Shown here: positions 9,004-17,349 of the stretch, one piece after another
Layout: every line of letters starts with the position of its first letter
How positions within the stretch are numbered: position 1 is the stretch's first letter
DNA from: Bacteroidaceae bacterium
GTDB taxonomy: Bacteria > Bacteroidota > Bacteroidia > Bacteroidales > Bacteroidaceae
DNA length: 64,000 nt
NCBI GenBank assembly: GCA_017451645.1
Contig: JAFTNZ010000021.1
Coordinates: 181,715 to 245,714 of the forward strand
Direction: 5' to 3'
Made by a program: the position numbers and the translations under genes
The notes under the pieces: model-generated
The model's input: the letters and a program-made list of their open reading frames with translations, nothing else
Database searches by the model: none
Told to the model about the DNA's origin: nothing

Positions 9004-9011
9004 TACTTTTG
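9004..9011 (+). promoter_or_regulatory. -7 box of the Tat/ferredoxin operon
   Basis: TACTTTTG matches TAnnTTTG. Transcription would start near 9018, so the TTG-initiated frame opening at 9009 cannot be the real start; ATG codons at 9042, 9066 or 9081 remain. Confidence 0.55.
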
Positions 9012-9065
9012 CAAAATGATACCTATTTTGTTGGTATCACCATGTGGAAAACTTGTATTGAAAAA

Positions 9066-10589
9066 ATGAACACAAATACCATGTTGCGAAAAATTAGAGT
9101 AGCCCTTGCCATCATTTTCTATGTAGCCATAACGATGCTGTTTCTGGATTTTACGGGAACGTTGCATGCTTGGTTCGGTTGGATGGCCAAAATCCAGTTC
9201 TTGCCGGCACTGCTTGCCCTGAATGTAGGAGTGGTAGTCATGCTGGTCTTGCTGACAGCATTGTTTGGAAGAGTCTATTGTTCGGTCATCTGTCCATTGG
9301 GCGTGATGCAGGACATCTTTGCCTGGTTGGGAAAGAAGGCCAAGAAGAACCGGTATGCCTACTCGGCCGAGAAGAGGTGGTTGCGCTACATCATGCTGCT
9401 TCTTTTTATCGTGTCGTTGCTCGCAGGTGGAGGCATATTGGCCAAATTGCTGGCCCCCTATAGTGCCTACGGACGTATTGCCCATAGCCTGTTGGCTCCG
9501 CTTTGGCAGTGGGGCAACAATGGATTGGCCTATTTGGCTGAGCGGGCAGACAGCTATGCTTTTTACGGAACAGAGGTATGGATAAGGAGTGCAACGACAT
9601 TCGGAGTCGCTGTGGTTACATTATTAATAATAGGTATATTGGCTTGGCGTGGTGGACGTACATATTGCAACACCATTTGCCCGGTCGGTACGGTATTGGG
9701 CTTCATTGCACGCTTTTCGTGGCTGAAGCCTGTGATTGACACCGGCAAGTGTAATGGATGTGGGCTGTGTGCCCGCAATTGCAAGGCGGCTTGCATCAAT
9801 AGTAAGGAACACCGGATAGACTACAGTCGCTGCGTGGCTTGCATGGACTGTTTGGACAAATGCAAACGCGGGGCCATCAGCTATAGAAGAGCTGTCGTGA
9901 AGAATCACCAACAGCCTGTAGGGGATGGGGCTGCAACCCAAGACTCGTCGCACGTGGGAGATACGTCCCGACGCACCTTTCTGGCGACAACTGCCGTGGC
10001 GACGGCTACAGCAGCCATTAAGGCGCAGGAGATGAAGGTGGATGGCGGACTGGCAACCATCGTGGACAAGGTGGTGCCTGACAGACAAACCCATCTGGTG
10101 CCTCCCGGAGCATGGAGCGCCCGCCATTTTGCCAAACACTGTACAGCCTGCCAGCTTTGTGTGTCGGTGTGCCCCAATGGGGTGCTTGTTCCCTCTACAG
10201 ATTTGACAAGGCTGATGCAGCCCGAGATGAGGTATGAGCGTGGCTATTGCAGGCCGGAATGTACCAAATGTTCGGATGTGTGTCCCACCGGTGCCATCCG
10301 TCCGATCACCCGTGAAGACAAGTCTTCTACCCAAATAGGGCATGCCGTATGGGTGAAGAAGAATTGTATTCCTCTGACTGACGGGCAGCCTTGTGGCAAC
10401 TGTGCCCGCCATTGTCCTACGGGAGCCATACAGATGATTCCTTCGGTGGAGGGTGACAAGCGTTCGCCCAAGATACCGGCCATCAATACAGAGCGGTGTA
10501 TCGGTTGTGGGGCTTGTGAGCATCTCTGTCCGGCCCGTCCCTTCAGTGCCATATATGTAGAGGGACACGAGAGACATCGGGAGATTTAG
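9066..10589 (+). CDS. NapH/NapG-like membrane polyferredoxin with an internal Tat motif
   Basis: 507 residues from ATG 9066 (ATG 9042 also possible). The N-terminal half is NapH-like: about four TM helices with two CxxxCP motifs (YCSVICPLG, YCNTICPVG) and two 4Fe-4S motifs (CNGCGLCARNCKAAC, CVACMDCLDKC). Near residue 300 there is a twin-arginine stretch, SRRTFLATTAVATATAA, followed by an exported-type ferredoxin half with four more Cys clusters (CTACQLCVSVCP, CTKCSDVCP, CGNCARHCP, CIGCGACEHLCP), like NapG. It looks like a natural NapH-NapG fusion carrying electrons from menaquinol to a periplasmic acceptor. The next genes encode a Tat-signal reductase, TatA and TatC, so it heads this operon. 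Confidence 0.85.
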   Translation: MNTNTMLRKIRVALAIIFYVAITMLFLDFTGTLHAWFGWMAKIQFLPALLALNVGVVVMLVLLTALFGRVYCSVICPLGVMQDIFAWLGKKAKKNRYAYSAEKRWLRYIMLLLFIVSLLAGGGILAKLLAPYSAYGRIAHSLLAPLWQWGNNGLAYLAERADSYAFYGTEVWIRSATTFGVAVVTLLIIGILAWRGGRTYCNTICPVGTVLGFIARFSWLKPVIDTGKCNGCGLCARNCKAACINSKEHRIDYSRCVACMDCLDKCKRGAISYRRAVVKNHQQPVGDGAATQDSSHVGDTSRRTFLATTAVATATAAIKAQEMKVDGGLATIVDKVVPDRQTHLVPPGAWSARHFAKHCTACQLCVSVCPNGVLVPSTDLTRLMQPEMRYERGYCRPECTKCSDVCPTGAIRPITREDKSSTQIGHAVWVKKNCIPLTDGQPCGNCARHCPTGAIQMIPSVEGDKRSPKIPAINTERCIGCGACEHLCPARPFSAIYVEGHERHREI

Positions 10590-10639
10590 GAGATGGAACT
10601 GTGGAAATGGAATGAAGAACAAAGTATGGAAATAGAGAT

Positions 10640-11989
10640 ATGAACAGACGCGATTTCTTAAAGATAATGGGATTGGGCACAGCCGCTGGGGCAGCCGCGT
10701 TGTGCGGGTGCAAACCGAAGGTGGAAACTGAGGTGACCGGTAGTGAGTTGGGGCCTGTCCCGACAGACAAGATGACTTGTCGCCGTTTCCCGGGATTGGG
10801 AGACGATAATGTCTCGATATTGGGTTACGGCTGTATGCGTTGGCCTACAATGCCCAATCCGGAAGGAAAGGGCGATATCATCGACCAGGATGCGGTGAAC
10901 GATCTGGTGGACTATGCCCTTGCACATGGGGTCAACTATTTCGATACAGCACCGGTCTATGTACAAGGCAAGTCGGAAAAGGCGACGGGCATCGCCCTTC
11001 AAAGACATCCGCGTGAGTCGTACTACATTGCCACCAAGTTGTCCAACTTCTCCAACTCTTCGCGCGAGAATTCATTGGCCATGTACCGGCGTTCTTTTGA
11101 AGAACTGCAGGTGGAGTATATTGACTATTACCTGTTGCACTCTTTGGGCGGTGGCGGAATGGACAATTTCCGCAAACGGTTTGTGGATAATGGCATGATG
11201 GACTTCCTGATGGAGGAACGCAAGGCCGGACGCATCCGCCGTTTGGGCTTCTCGTTCCATGGATCGCAGGAGGTGTTTGATGAGTTGTTGGCCCTGCACG
11301 ACCAGTATCATTGGGATTTTGTGCAAATACAGCTTAACTACGTGGATTGGCATGGCTCCAATGCCAAAGGTCTTTACGAGTCATTGGAAAAGTACCAGAT
11401 TCCCGGTATCATCATGGAACCGCTGTTGGGAGGCCGTCTCTCCAAATTGCCCGATCACATAGTGAAGCGGTTGAAACAGCAACGTCCCGAAAGCAGTGTC
11501 GCCTCGTGGGCCTTCCGCTTTGCCGGTACGCCGGAACTGATACTGACGGTGCTCAGTGGTATGACCTATATGGAGCATCTGCAGGACAACATACGCACCT
11601 ACTCGCCCCTTGTACCGTTGACGGAAGAGGAGAAAGAATTCCTTTTCGAAACGGGGCGGTTGATCAAACAGTATCCCACCATCCCGTGCAACGATTGCAA
11701 ATACTGTATGCCTTGTCCTTACGGAATTGATATTCCGGCAATTCTGCTGCATTATAACAAGTGTGTGAACGAAGGTAATGTGCCAGAAAGCAGTCAAGAC
11801 CCCAAATATCGCGAAGCAAGGCGTGCTTTCCTTGTGGGCTATGACCGCAGTGTCCCCAAGTTGCGTCAGGCCAGCCACTGTATAGGGTGCAACCAGTGTA
11901 GCAAACACTGTCCGCAGCGCATCAATATACCACGTCAGTTGCATCGCATTGACCGCTTCGTGGAAAGCCTCAAGCAGGATACCCTGTAA
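10640..11989 (+). CDS. Tat-exported aldo/keto reductase with two 4Fe-4S motifs
   Basis: 449 residues. The N-terminus MNRRDFLKIMGLGTAAG is a textbook Tat signal (RRDFLK); LCGC near residue 27 may be a lipobox, making it a Tat lipoprotein. Residues about 50-335 are an aldo/keto reductase barrel (NYFDTAPVYVQGKSEK, SFHGS, IIMEPLLGGRL). The C-terminus holds two ferredoxin motifs, CNDCKYCMPCPYGIDIP and CIGCNQCSKHCPQRINIP, as in the ferredoxin-fused AKR branch. It probably reduces a carbonyl-type substrate in the periplasm with electrons from the upstream polyferredoxin; the substrate is unknown. The gap to the previous gene is 50 bases, and tatA follows. Confidence 0.88.
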   Translation: MNRRDFLKIMGLGTAAGAAALCGCKPKVETEVTGSELGPVPTDKMTCRRFPGLGDDNVSILGYGCMRWPTMPNPEGKGDIIDQDAVNDLVDYALAHGVNYFDTAPVYVQGKSEKATGIALQRHPRESYYIATKLSNFSNSSRENSLAMYRRSFEELQVEYIDYYLLHSLGGGGMDNFRKRFVDNGMMDFLMEERKAGRIRRLGFSFHGSQEVFDELLALHDQYHWDFVQIQLNYVDWHGSNAKGLYESLEKYQIPGIIMEPLLGGRLSKLPDHIVKRLKQQRPESSVASWAFRFAGTPELILTVLSGMTYMEHLQDNIRTYSPLVPLTEEEKEFLFETGRLIKQYPTIPCNDCKYCMPCPYGIDIPAILLHYNKCVNEGNVPESSQDPKYREARRAFLVGYDRSVPKLRQASHCIGCNQCSKHCPQRINIPRQLHRIDRFVESLKQDTL

Positions 11990-12017
11990 AGGCTGTTCGG
12001 AGTCAGTGTATAAGATT

Positions 12018-12046
12018 ATAAATTATAAATCACAAATCATAAATCA
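12018..12046. repeat. Word-type repeat before tatA (AAATTATAAATCACAAATC)
   Basis: The 60 bases before the tatA ATG consist of near-repeats of AAATTATAAATCAC and AAATCATAAATC. This is one of several low-complexity word repeats in intergenic leaders of this window. Confidence 0.5.
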
Positions 12047-12050
12047 AACC

Positions 12051-12206
12051 ATGTTTGGAATAGGATTTCAAGAAATTATCATTATCGCCCTGATTGTTCT
12101 TCTTTTCTTTGGAGGTAAAAAGATACCTGAACTGATGAAAGGTTTGGGTAAAGGAGTGCGTAGCTTCAAAGACGGAATGAACGGGACAGAAAAGGAAGAG
12201 AAATAA
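12051..12206 (+). CDS. tatA: Sec-independent translocase subunit TatA
   Basis: 51 residues, short even for TatA. It has the family layout: an N-terminal TM helix (residues 6-20, FQEIIIIALIVLLFFGGKK), the FGGKKIPELMKGLGKG hinge, an amphipathic helix, and a short charged tail. It forms the inner-membrane pore of the twin-arginine pathway with TatC. The start is the ATG after the word repeat; the longer upstream frame has no TatA character. It ends 4 bases before tatC and follows two genes with Tat motifs, its likely cargo. No TatB is seen, as usual for two-component TatAC systems. Confidence 0.93.
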   Translation: MFGIGFQEIIIIALIVLLFFGGKKIPELMKGLGKGVRSFKDGMNGTEKEEK

Positions 12207-12210
12207 ACTC

Positions 12211-12972
12211 ATGACCTTTTGGGAACATCTTGATGAATTGCGTGGCAGCCTGATAAAGATGGTTGTTGCAGTGGTGGTGTGCGCTGTCATCGCCTTTTTT
12301 TTCAAGGACGAGTTGTTCGATATTATTCTGGCTCCACAGGATAGCGGCTTCATCACCTATCGTTTGTTGGAACAGATTGCTGCCTCTCTGTTTCCTGATG
12401 GATTGTCAGACGTGGGCGCATGGGATGTGCAACTTATCAACATCGGGTTGGCGCGTCAGTTCCTGCTCCATGTGAAGGCTTCAGTCTGTGCCGGTATCTT
12501 GCTCACGTCTCCTTATCTTATATACCTGCTTTTTCATTTCATTTCCCCTGCACTCTATACCCATGAGCGCAAATATGCCATCCGGTTGGTGGTTAGTGGA
12601 TACATCATGTTCATGCTTGGTGTGCTGCTCAGCTATTACCTGATATTCCCGTTGATATTCCGTTTCCTGGGAACCTATCAGGTGAGTGACGTAGTAGCCA
12701 ACACCGTCACCATTGATTCATATATGGAGACACTGATGACCGTAAGCCTCTCTATGGGGATAGTTTTCGAAATACCTGTAATCTGTTGGGTGCTTGGTCG
12801 TATGGGCTTCATCAATGCCGCGTTGATGAGTCATTATCGTCGCCACGTCATTGTAGTGCTACTCATCATTGCAGCCATAATCACTCCCACCTCTGATGTC
12901 TTTACGCTGATGCTTGTCGCACTCCCCATGTGGCTGCTCTATGAGGTCAGCATCCTGATTGTAAGAAAATAA
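12211..12972 (+). CDS. tatC: Sec-independent translocase subunit TatC
   Basis: 253 residues with six predicted TM helices. The N-terminus TFWEHLDELRGSLIK is the TatC signature region (HLxELRxRL) that binds twin-arginine signals; the periplasmic loop region LSYYLIFPLIFRF and the TM5-6 segment IITPTSDVFTLMLVALPMW are also typical. It is the receptor of the Tat translocase in the inner membrane. tatA is 4 bases upstream; the operon seems to end here. Confidence 0.94.
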   Translation: MTFWEHLDELRGSLIKMVVAVVVCAVIAFFFKDELFDIILAPQDSGFITYRLLEQIAASLFPDGLSDVGAWDVQLINIGLARQFLLHVKASVCAGILLTSPYLIYLLFHFISPALYTHERKYAIRLVVSGYIMFMLGVLLSYYLIFPLIFRFLGTYQVSDVVANTVTIDSYMETLMTVSLSMGIVFEIPVICWVLGRMGFINAALMSHYRRHVIVVLLIIAAIITPTSDVFTLMLVALPMWLLYEVSILIVRK

Positions 12973-13053
12973 GGAATGTAGTGTAGCGTTTTTAGAAGTT
13001 ATTGATACGTGTCATTTTTACGGGCGGAAACAAACATTCTCATTTCTTTATTG

Positions 13054-13061
13054 TACCTTTG
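13054..13061 (+). promoter_or_regulatory. -7 box of the DUF554 gene
   Basis: TACCTTTG, 26 bases before the ATG at 13088; matches TAnnTTTG. Confidence 0.55.
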
Positions 13062-13087
13062 CACCGACAATAAACAATTGAACGGAG

Positions 13088-13777
13088 ATGATAGGAACGA
13101 TAGTAAACACTTGCACGATAATCGTGGGCAGCATCGTGGGTGCTGTGATGAACAAAGGGATTAAGGAGAAGTATAAGGACACGCTATACACTGGATTGGG
13201 GTTGGCCTGCTTGGGTATCGGGCTCAATGCGGTGATAAGCAACTTCGGTAAGAGCGAATACCCCGTGCTCTTCATCGTATCGATAGCCATCGGAAGTGTG
13301 GTAGGCACGGCACTGGATCTCGACGGACGGTTTGCCGCTTTGGTTAACAAGCGCTCAAAGGGCAATAAGAATACCAATTTGGCCGATGGACTCTCCACCG
13401 CCATCTTGCTTTACTGCATCGGTCCCTTGGCCATGCTCGGGCCTGTGATAAGTGCTTTGAAGGGAGACAACACCTTCCTCTACACCAATGCCACGCTCGA
13501 CCTGGTGACCTCCACAGTCTTTGCCAGTACCTACGGCATTTGGATGATACTGGCCGCCCCCGTGCTCTTCTGTTGGCAGGGCATGTTCTACCTGGTGGCA
13601 AAGCTGTCGAGCACCGCCATCAGCGAAGCACTCATGGCAGAACTGCTCATCGTTGGCGGGCTGATGATTGTCGCCTCGGGTCTTTCCCTCCTCAAACTGA
13701 AAGATTGCAAGACGCTGAACATGCTTCCCGCACTGCTTGTCCCCGTGCTGTGGTTTCTTGTGAAGGGGCTGGTATAA
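13088..13777 (+). CDS. DUF554 family membrane protein (YdfK-like)
   Basis: 229 residues, full length for DUF554, with about seven TM segments. Recognisable parts are the start MIGTIVNTCTIIVGSIVGAV, the GLGLACLGIGLNAV helix, and LLYCIGPLAMLGPVISALKG followed by DLVTSTVFASTYGI. It is an inner-membrane protein of unknown transport function. It has its own -7 box and converges on menA with 6 bases between the stops. Confidence 0.85.
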   Translation: MIGTIVNTCTIIVGSIVGAVMNKGIKEKYKDTLYTGLGLACLGIGLNAVISNFGKSEYPVLFIVSIAIGSVVGTALDLDGRFAALVNKRSKGNKNTNLADGLSTAILLYCIGPLAMLGPVISALKGDNTFLYTNATLDLVTSTVFASTYGIWMILAAPVLFCWQGMFYLVAKLSSTAISEALMAELLIVGGLMIVASGLSLLKLKDCKTLNMLPALLVPVLWFLVKGLV

Positions 13778-13783
13778 TAAAAA

Positions 13784-14659
13784 TCACACCACCGACAACA
13801 CCACCAGCAATAGGAGAGTGAAGACGAGCAGGTTGATAGCCGTTCGGCCAAGCAGTGGGTTGAGCGCAGTTCCCCGACTGTGGATAAGTTTGCGCCAGGT
13901 GGCGATGTGTAGCGCCAGGTAAATCAGGGGAACGATGAGTGCCCATGGAGGCAGTTGCATCCACAAGGGCATCATGATGACCATTGCTACTATGCCCGAC
14001 AGGAGATAAACATAGCCCATAGCTTTGCGCCCCAAAAGTACAACCGTCGTGCGTTTCCCTACAGCCTTGTCGTCTTCCATGTCGCGGTAGTTGTTCACGA
14101 TGAGGACGTTGGCAGCCAAAAGTCCGATGGCGACAGAAGTGGTGAGCAGTACGGGCAACTCCTCCCATCCCCCTGTCTGGAGGTAACAGGTGAAGGTGAC
14201 AGGGACGATGCCGAAGAAGACAACCACTGTGATGTCACCTAACCCATGATGCGAAAGCGGGTAGGGGCCAGTGCTGTAGGCAAGGGCAAACAACAGGATG
14301 GCACAGCCGACGGGGATAAGCCACAGGCCGCCATACAGCAGCAACGAACAACCGATAACAGCCGCTATGCCCAGCATGGCAAAGGTGGCACGCTTCATGG
14401 CCTGTGGGGTGATGTCGCCCTCGGTCACTCCGCGTCGGAACCCTTCGCGACCCTTGCGGTCCATACCATTCTTGTAGTCGTAATATTCATTGCCGAAGTT
14501 GGAGGCTATCTGTGCCGACAGGGCAAACAGCAGGCAAAGCAGCGCCGGCACGATGGAAAAACCGTCCTGCCACAGGGCACAACCGCATCCGGCAAGCACG
14601 CCAGCCATGCTGACGGGGAGTGTACGAAGGCGCATGGCCTCTATCCAGTTTTTGATCAT
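13784..14659 (-). CDS. menA: 1,4-dihydroxy-2-naphthoate polyprenyltransferase MenA
   Basis: 291 residues, UbiA superfamily with about eight TM helices. It attaches the polyprenyl chain to DHNA in menaquinone synthesis at the inner membrane. The prenyl-diphosphate/Mg site is the NEYYDYKNGMDRKGR segment near residue 60 (N-x-x-x-D-x-x-x-x-D); the second Asp-rich motif is NNYRDMEDDKAVGKRT near 185. The start at 14659 is chosen because it begins MIKNWIEAMRLRTLPVS, as homologues do. It lies 5 bases after menG, so the two are co-transcribed. Confidence 0.94.
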   Translation of the reverse strand: MIKNWIEAMRLRTLPVSMAGVLAGCGCALWQDGFSIVPALLCLLFALSAQIASNFGNEYYDYKNGMDRKGREGFRRGVTEGDITPQAMKRATFAMLGIAAVIGCSLLLYGGLWLIPVGCAILLFALAYSTGPYPLSHHGLGDITVVVFFGIVPVTFTCYLQTGGWEELPVLLTTSVAIGLLAANVLIVNNYRDMEDDKAVGKRTTVVLLGRKAMGYVYLLSGIVAMVIMMPLWMQLPPWALIVPLIYLALHIATWRKLIHSRGTALNPLLGRTAINLLVFTLLLLVVLSVV

Positions 14660-14664
14660 AACAC

Positions 14665-15360
14665 TTACTTTATTCCAACATACATTCTGCAAATGCCGAA
14701 AGTGAGTGCCCGATGCTTCACTTCGCTGAAGCCGGCCTCGCGCATCATTGGGATGAACTTGTCGGGTGCAGGGAAATGAAGGACTGATGCAGGCAGGTAC
14801 TCGTATGCCCCCCGATTGCCTGACACCATGCCGCCAATGGCTGGCAGGATGTGCAGAAAGTAGAGCTTGTAGCACCAGCGGATGATGGGGTTGGAGGGGA
14901 CAGACAATTCCAAGATGACCAGTTTTCCGCCAGGTTTCAACACGCGGCACATCTCCTCCAGTCCGATGCTCAGATGCTCGAAATTGCGTACACCGAAACC
15001 TACGGATATGCGGTCGAAAGAGCCATCGGCATACGTCAGGGCTTCGCAATCGCCATATTCCAATGTGGCATCCACTTGGGCGGCGGCAATCTTTTCGCGC
15101 CCCACCTTCATCATTCCTTCTGACAGGTCGATACCTATGATGCGGCTTCCTTTGGCCACTTTGCGTGCAATCTCGATGGTGAAGTCTCCCGTGCCACAGG
15201 CCACGTCGAGCACAGCGAGCGGCTTGTCGGTATCCGCCATCTCGCGCACAGCCTTCCGACGCCACCCTTTGTCGATGTTCAGCGACATGATGTGGTTCAG
15301 CTTGTCATAGTCGGGAGCAATGTTGTCAAACATGCTCTTTATCTTCTCTTTCTTTGCCAT
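14665..15360 (-). CDS. menG: Demethylmenaquinone methyltransferase MenG/UbiE
   Basis: 231 residues, class I SAM-dependent methyltransferase. It carries out the last menaquinone step, C-methylation of demethylmenaquinone. Family signatures: MFDNIAPDYDKLNHIMSLN near the start, SAM-binding VLDVACGTGDFTIE (about 50-63), and SVGFGVRNFEHL (about 115-127). It sits between a BASS transporter gene (10 bases upstream) and menA. Confidence 0.94.
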   Translation of the reverse strand: MAKKEKIKSMFDNIAPDYDKLNHIMSLNIDKGWRRKAVREMADTDKPLAVLDVACGTGDFTIEIARKVAKGSRIIGIDLSEGMMKVGREKIAAAQVDATLEYGDCEALTYADGSFDRISVGFGVRNFEHLSIGLEEMCRVLKPGGKLVILELSVPSNPIIRWCYKLYFLHILPAIGGMVSGNRGAYEYLPASVLHFPAPDKFIPMMREAGFSEVKHRALTFGICRMYVGIK

Positions 15361-15370
15361 ATAGGATTCC

Positions 15371-16225
15371 TTAATTGGAATAGTTGAATTTCAGTAAATA
15401 AAGCAACAATATCACGTTCATCAGCAGCGCGTAGATGATGGCAGGGATAGCCATTTCTCCGCTGTTGAAGATAAATGGGGAGGTGGCAATAGCGATAGCC
15501 TGTGCCGCATTTTGCATACCCACCTCAATGACGATGGTGCGGCGCACAGCATCTGTCAGCCTGCCCACCCGTGCGAGCAGGGAACTGCAGGCCATGCTTG
15601 CCAGGATGAGCAAGCCACATGCCATACCTATCAATCGGAAATTGTCGATAATCTCTTGGGTATATTGCAGGAAAAACAGCAGTGCCAATGTCATCAGTGC
15701 AGGGAATGCCAACTTGTTGAGCACCCTGCTAACCTTCTCTGCCAGCATGGGGTTCCTGCGTCGAAACAGCCATCCTGCCATCAACGGGACAAACAGCAGG
15801 ACGATGTTCTGTACCAACAGTTTCCCAACGGGCAGTTCAATGGATATACCCGCATTGTGCGAAACAATGTGCGAAGTCAGTTCCATAATGACAGGGAGCG
15901 TGAAGAGTGTCACGATGCTGCTCACGGCCGTGAGTGTCACCGACAGGGCCACATCGCCCTTGGCCAACATGGAAAATACATTCGACGAACTTCCTCCAGG
16001 GCAGCAGGCCACCAGCACCAGTCCCATAAAATATACCGGGGGAACCTCCAACAGCCACGCAAGGGCAAAAGCAATGGCGGGTAGCAGGATTATCTGCCCC
16101 GTCATACCCAATGCGACCGCCTTGGGGTGGCGGGCCACATTTACAAAGGCCTCCTTATTGAGCTCTGTCCCCAGCAGGAACATCAGCACAATAAGAATCG
16201 GCATCACTATCCAAATCGTATTCAT
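15371..16225 (-). CDS. Bile acid:sodium symporter (BASS) family transporter
   Basis: 284 residues with about nine TM helices. The BASS core is clear: FLLGTELNKEAF at the start, LVACCPGGSSSNVFSMLAKGDVALSVTLTA near 90-120 (the crossover motif of the Na+ site), and VGMQNAAQAIAIA near 240. It moves an organic anion with sodium into the cell. It is first in a minus-strand operon with menG and menA; a menaquinone-related substrate is possible but not shown. A minus-strand -7 box (TAATTTTG, plus 16250-16257) lies 25 bases upstream. Confidence 0.85.
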   Translation of the reverse strand: MNTIWIVMPILIVLMFLLGTELNKEAFVNVARHPKAVALGMTGQIILLPAIAFALAWLLEVPPVYFMGLVLVACCPGGSSSNVFSMLAKGDVALSVTLTAVSSIVTLFTLPVIMELTSHIVSHNAGISIELPVGKLLVQNIVLLFVPLMAGWLFRRRNPMLAEKVSRVLNKLAFPALMTLALLFFLQYTQEIIDNFRLIGMACGLLILASMACSSLLARVGRLTDAVRRTIVIEVGMQNAAQAIAIATSPFIFNSGEMAIPAIIYALLMNVILLLYLLKFNYSN

Positions 16226-16332
16226 CAGTCAATCTCTTTTTGCGGCTGCAAAATTAGTCATAAATGTTGATTCTGCCGATAGGGAACGGCTGTTTTCTTT
16301 AGGTAAGAGATAGGGAAACGAACCAAATGGAT

Positions 16333-16371
16333 AAAAAACGGCCTTGCACCGATGTTGTATCGATGCAAGGC
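16333..16371 (-). terminator. Intrinsic terminator of the sigma-factor/GIN operon
   Basis: On the minus strand GCCTTGCATCGAT and ATCGGTGCAAGGC pair around a five-base loop, followed by CG and six T residues. It lies 35 bases after the GIN-domain gene. Confidence 0.85.
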
Positions 16372-16405
16372 TTTATAGCTTTAGTAATATTAATCTTGAA
16401 AATGT

Positions 16406-17329
16406 TTACAGTCCTTCCATGACCTCTTCCGTATCGACCTGTTTTTTATTGGACTTCTTTACATTGTTGGAGTTGATGACGGAAGGATTTCCGCTGTAGG
16501 TAATTTCGCCACTGCCAGTGACTTTGGTGGTCAGCTCCTTGGTGACGTAACAATCTATGTCGCCTGAGCCGGTGACTTTGGCATACACGTTCTCTGCTTT
16601 CAATTCATGGGCATGGATTTCGCCACAACCTGTAGTCTGCAGGTTGGCCTTTTGGGCTGTTCCTTGCAGGTTGATGTCTCCACTGCCGGATATGCGGGCT
16701 GCGACCTCTTTGGCCTTCAATCGGTTGGCATGGATTTCGCCACTGCCGGCAATGTCGAATGAGGCGGTCTTTCCAGTATTTCCTTCACCCACTTCAATGT
16801 GTCCGCTTCCTGCCACATCGCATTGAAGGTTCTCTTCAAGGTGCAATGTGGAGGTCTTGATGCTGCCCGAGCCTGCCACTTTGAGGGCGAGTCTTCGGTC
16901 GGTAATGGTATTCATGAGGTAAGCTTTTCCACTACCAGCCAGACTGACAACTTCAATCTGCGGGCTTTCGCATACGATTTTCAGTTTGGAGTCCCCCGTG
17001 ATGGTGGTGTTTATCGCCTTCCATCGGTTGCTGAGAGTGCCATTCTTCACTTCCACCTCTACGTAGTCACGCACATTCTCAGCTATGGTTACGACCACAC
17101 GTGTCTGTCCGTCCGAACTTTGTCGATACTCCACAGTGCCGCTACCCGCAAATTGGATTCGGTTGAAACGTTCAGGGTTCTCTAATTCATACGTGACTGT
17201 TTTCTTCGAAGCCTCTATCTTGTTGTTGTTTCCAAAGAGGTTAGACAAGGAGAAGCCTTGCCCCATCAGGGGATTGCCATACAGTAACATACAGGCTGCC
17301 AATGTGGCGATGATGATGTTTGTCTTCAT
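16406..17329 (-). CDS. Exported GIN-domain (DUF2807) protein
   Basis: 307 residues with a signal peptide (ATLAACMLLYGNPLMGQG). Residues about 45-285 are the DUF2807 'head GIN' beta-helix: at least seven turns of about 20 residues each carry a GSG or GCG tip (VAGSGSI, VAGSGHI, IAGSGEI, ISGSGDI, TTGCGEI, VTGSGDI, VTGSGEI). One tip is GCG rather than GSG. Such proteins are periplasmic or surface exposed, with suggested adhesin-like roles. It is the last gene of an operon with an ECF sigma factor, a common arrangement in Bacteroidales. Function unknown. Confidence 0.85.
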   Translation of the reverse strand: MKTNIIIATLAACMLLYGNPLMGQGFSLSNLFGNNNKIEASKKTVTYELENPERFNRIQFAGSGTVEYRQSSDGQTRVVVTIAENVRDYVEVEVKNGTLSNRWKAINTTITGDSKLKIVCESPQIEVVSLAGSGKAYLMNTITDRRLALKVAGSGSIKTSTLHLEENLQCDVAGSGHIEVGEGNTGKTASFDIAGSGEIHANRLKAKEVAARISGSGDINLQGTAQKANLQTTGCGEIHAHELKAENVYAKVTGSGDIDCYVTKELTTKVTGSGEITYSGNPSVINSNNVKKSNKKQVDTEEVMEGL

Positions 17330-17349
17330 ATTCAGATATAGTTTTTTGA

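Noticed and set aside
14246-14779. A 177-codon plus-strand frame across menA and menG
   Set aside because: It is antisense to two well-supported genes and has a Gln/His/Arg-rich shadow composition.
13784-15265. A 493-codon frame covering menA and much of menG on the minus strand, suggesting a fusion
   Set aside because: The part upstream of 14659 is the wrong frame of menG (low-complexity, no domain). menG in its own frame and menA from ATG 14659 are both complete and typical.
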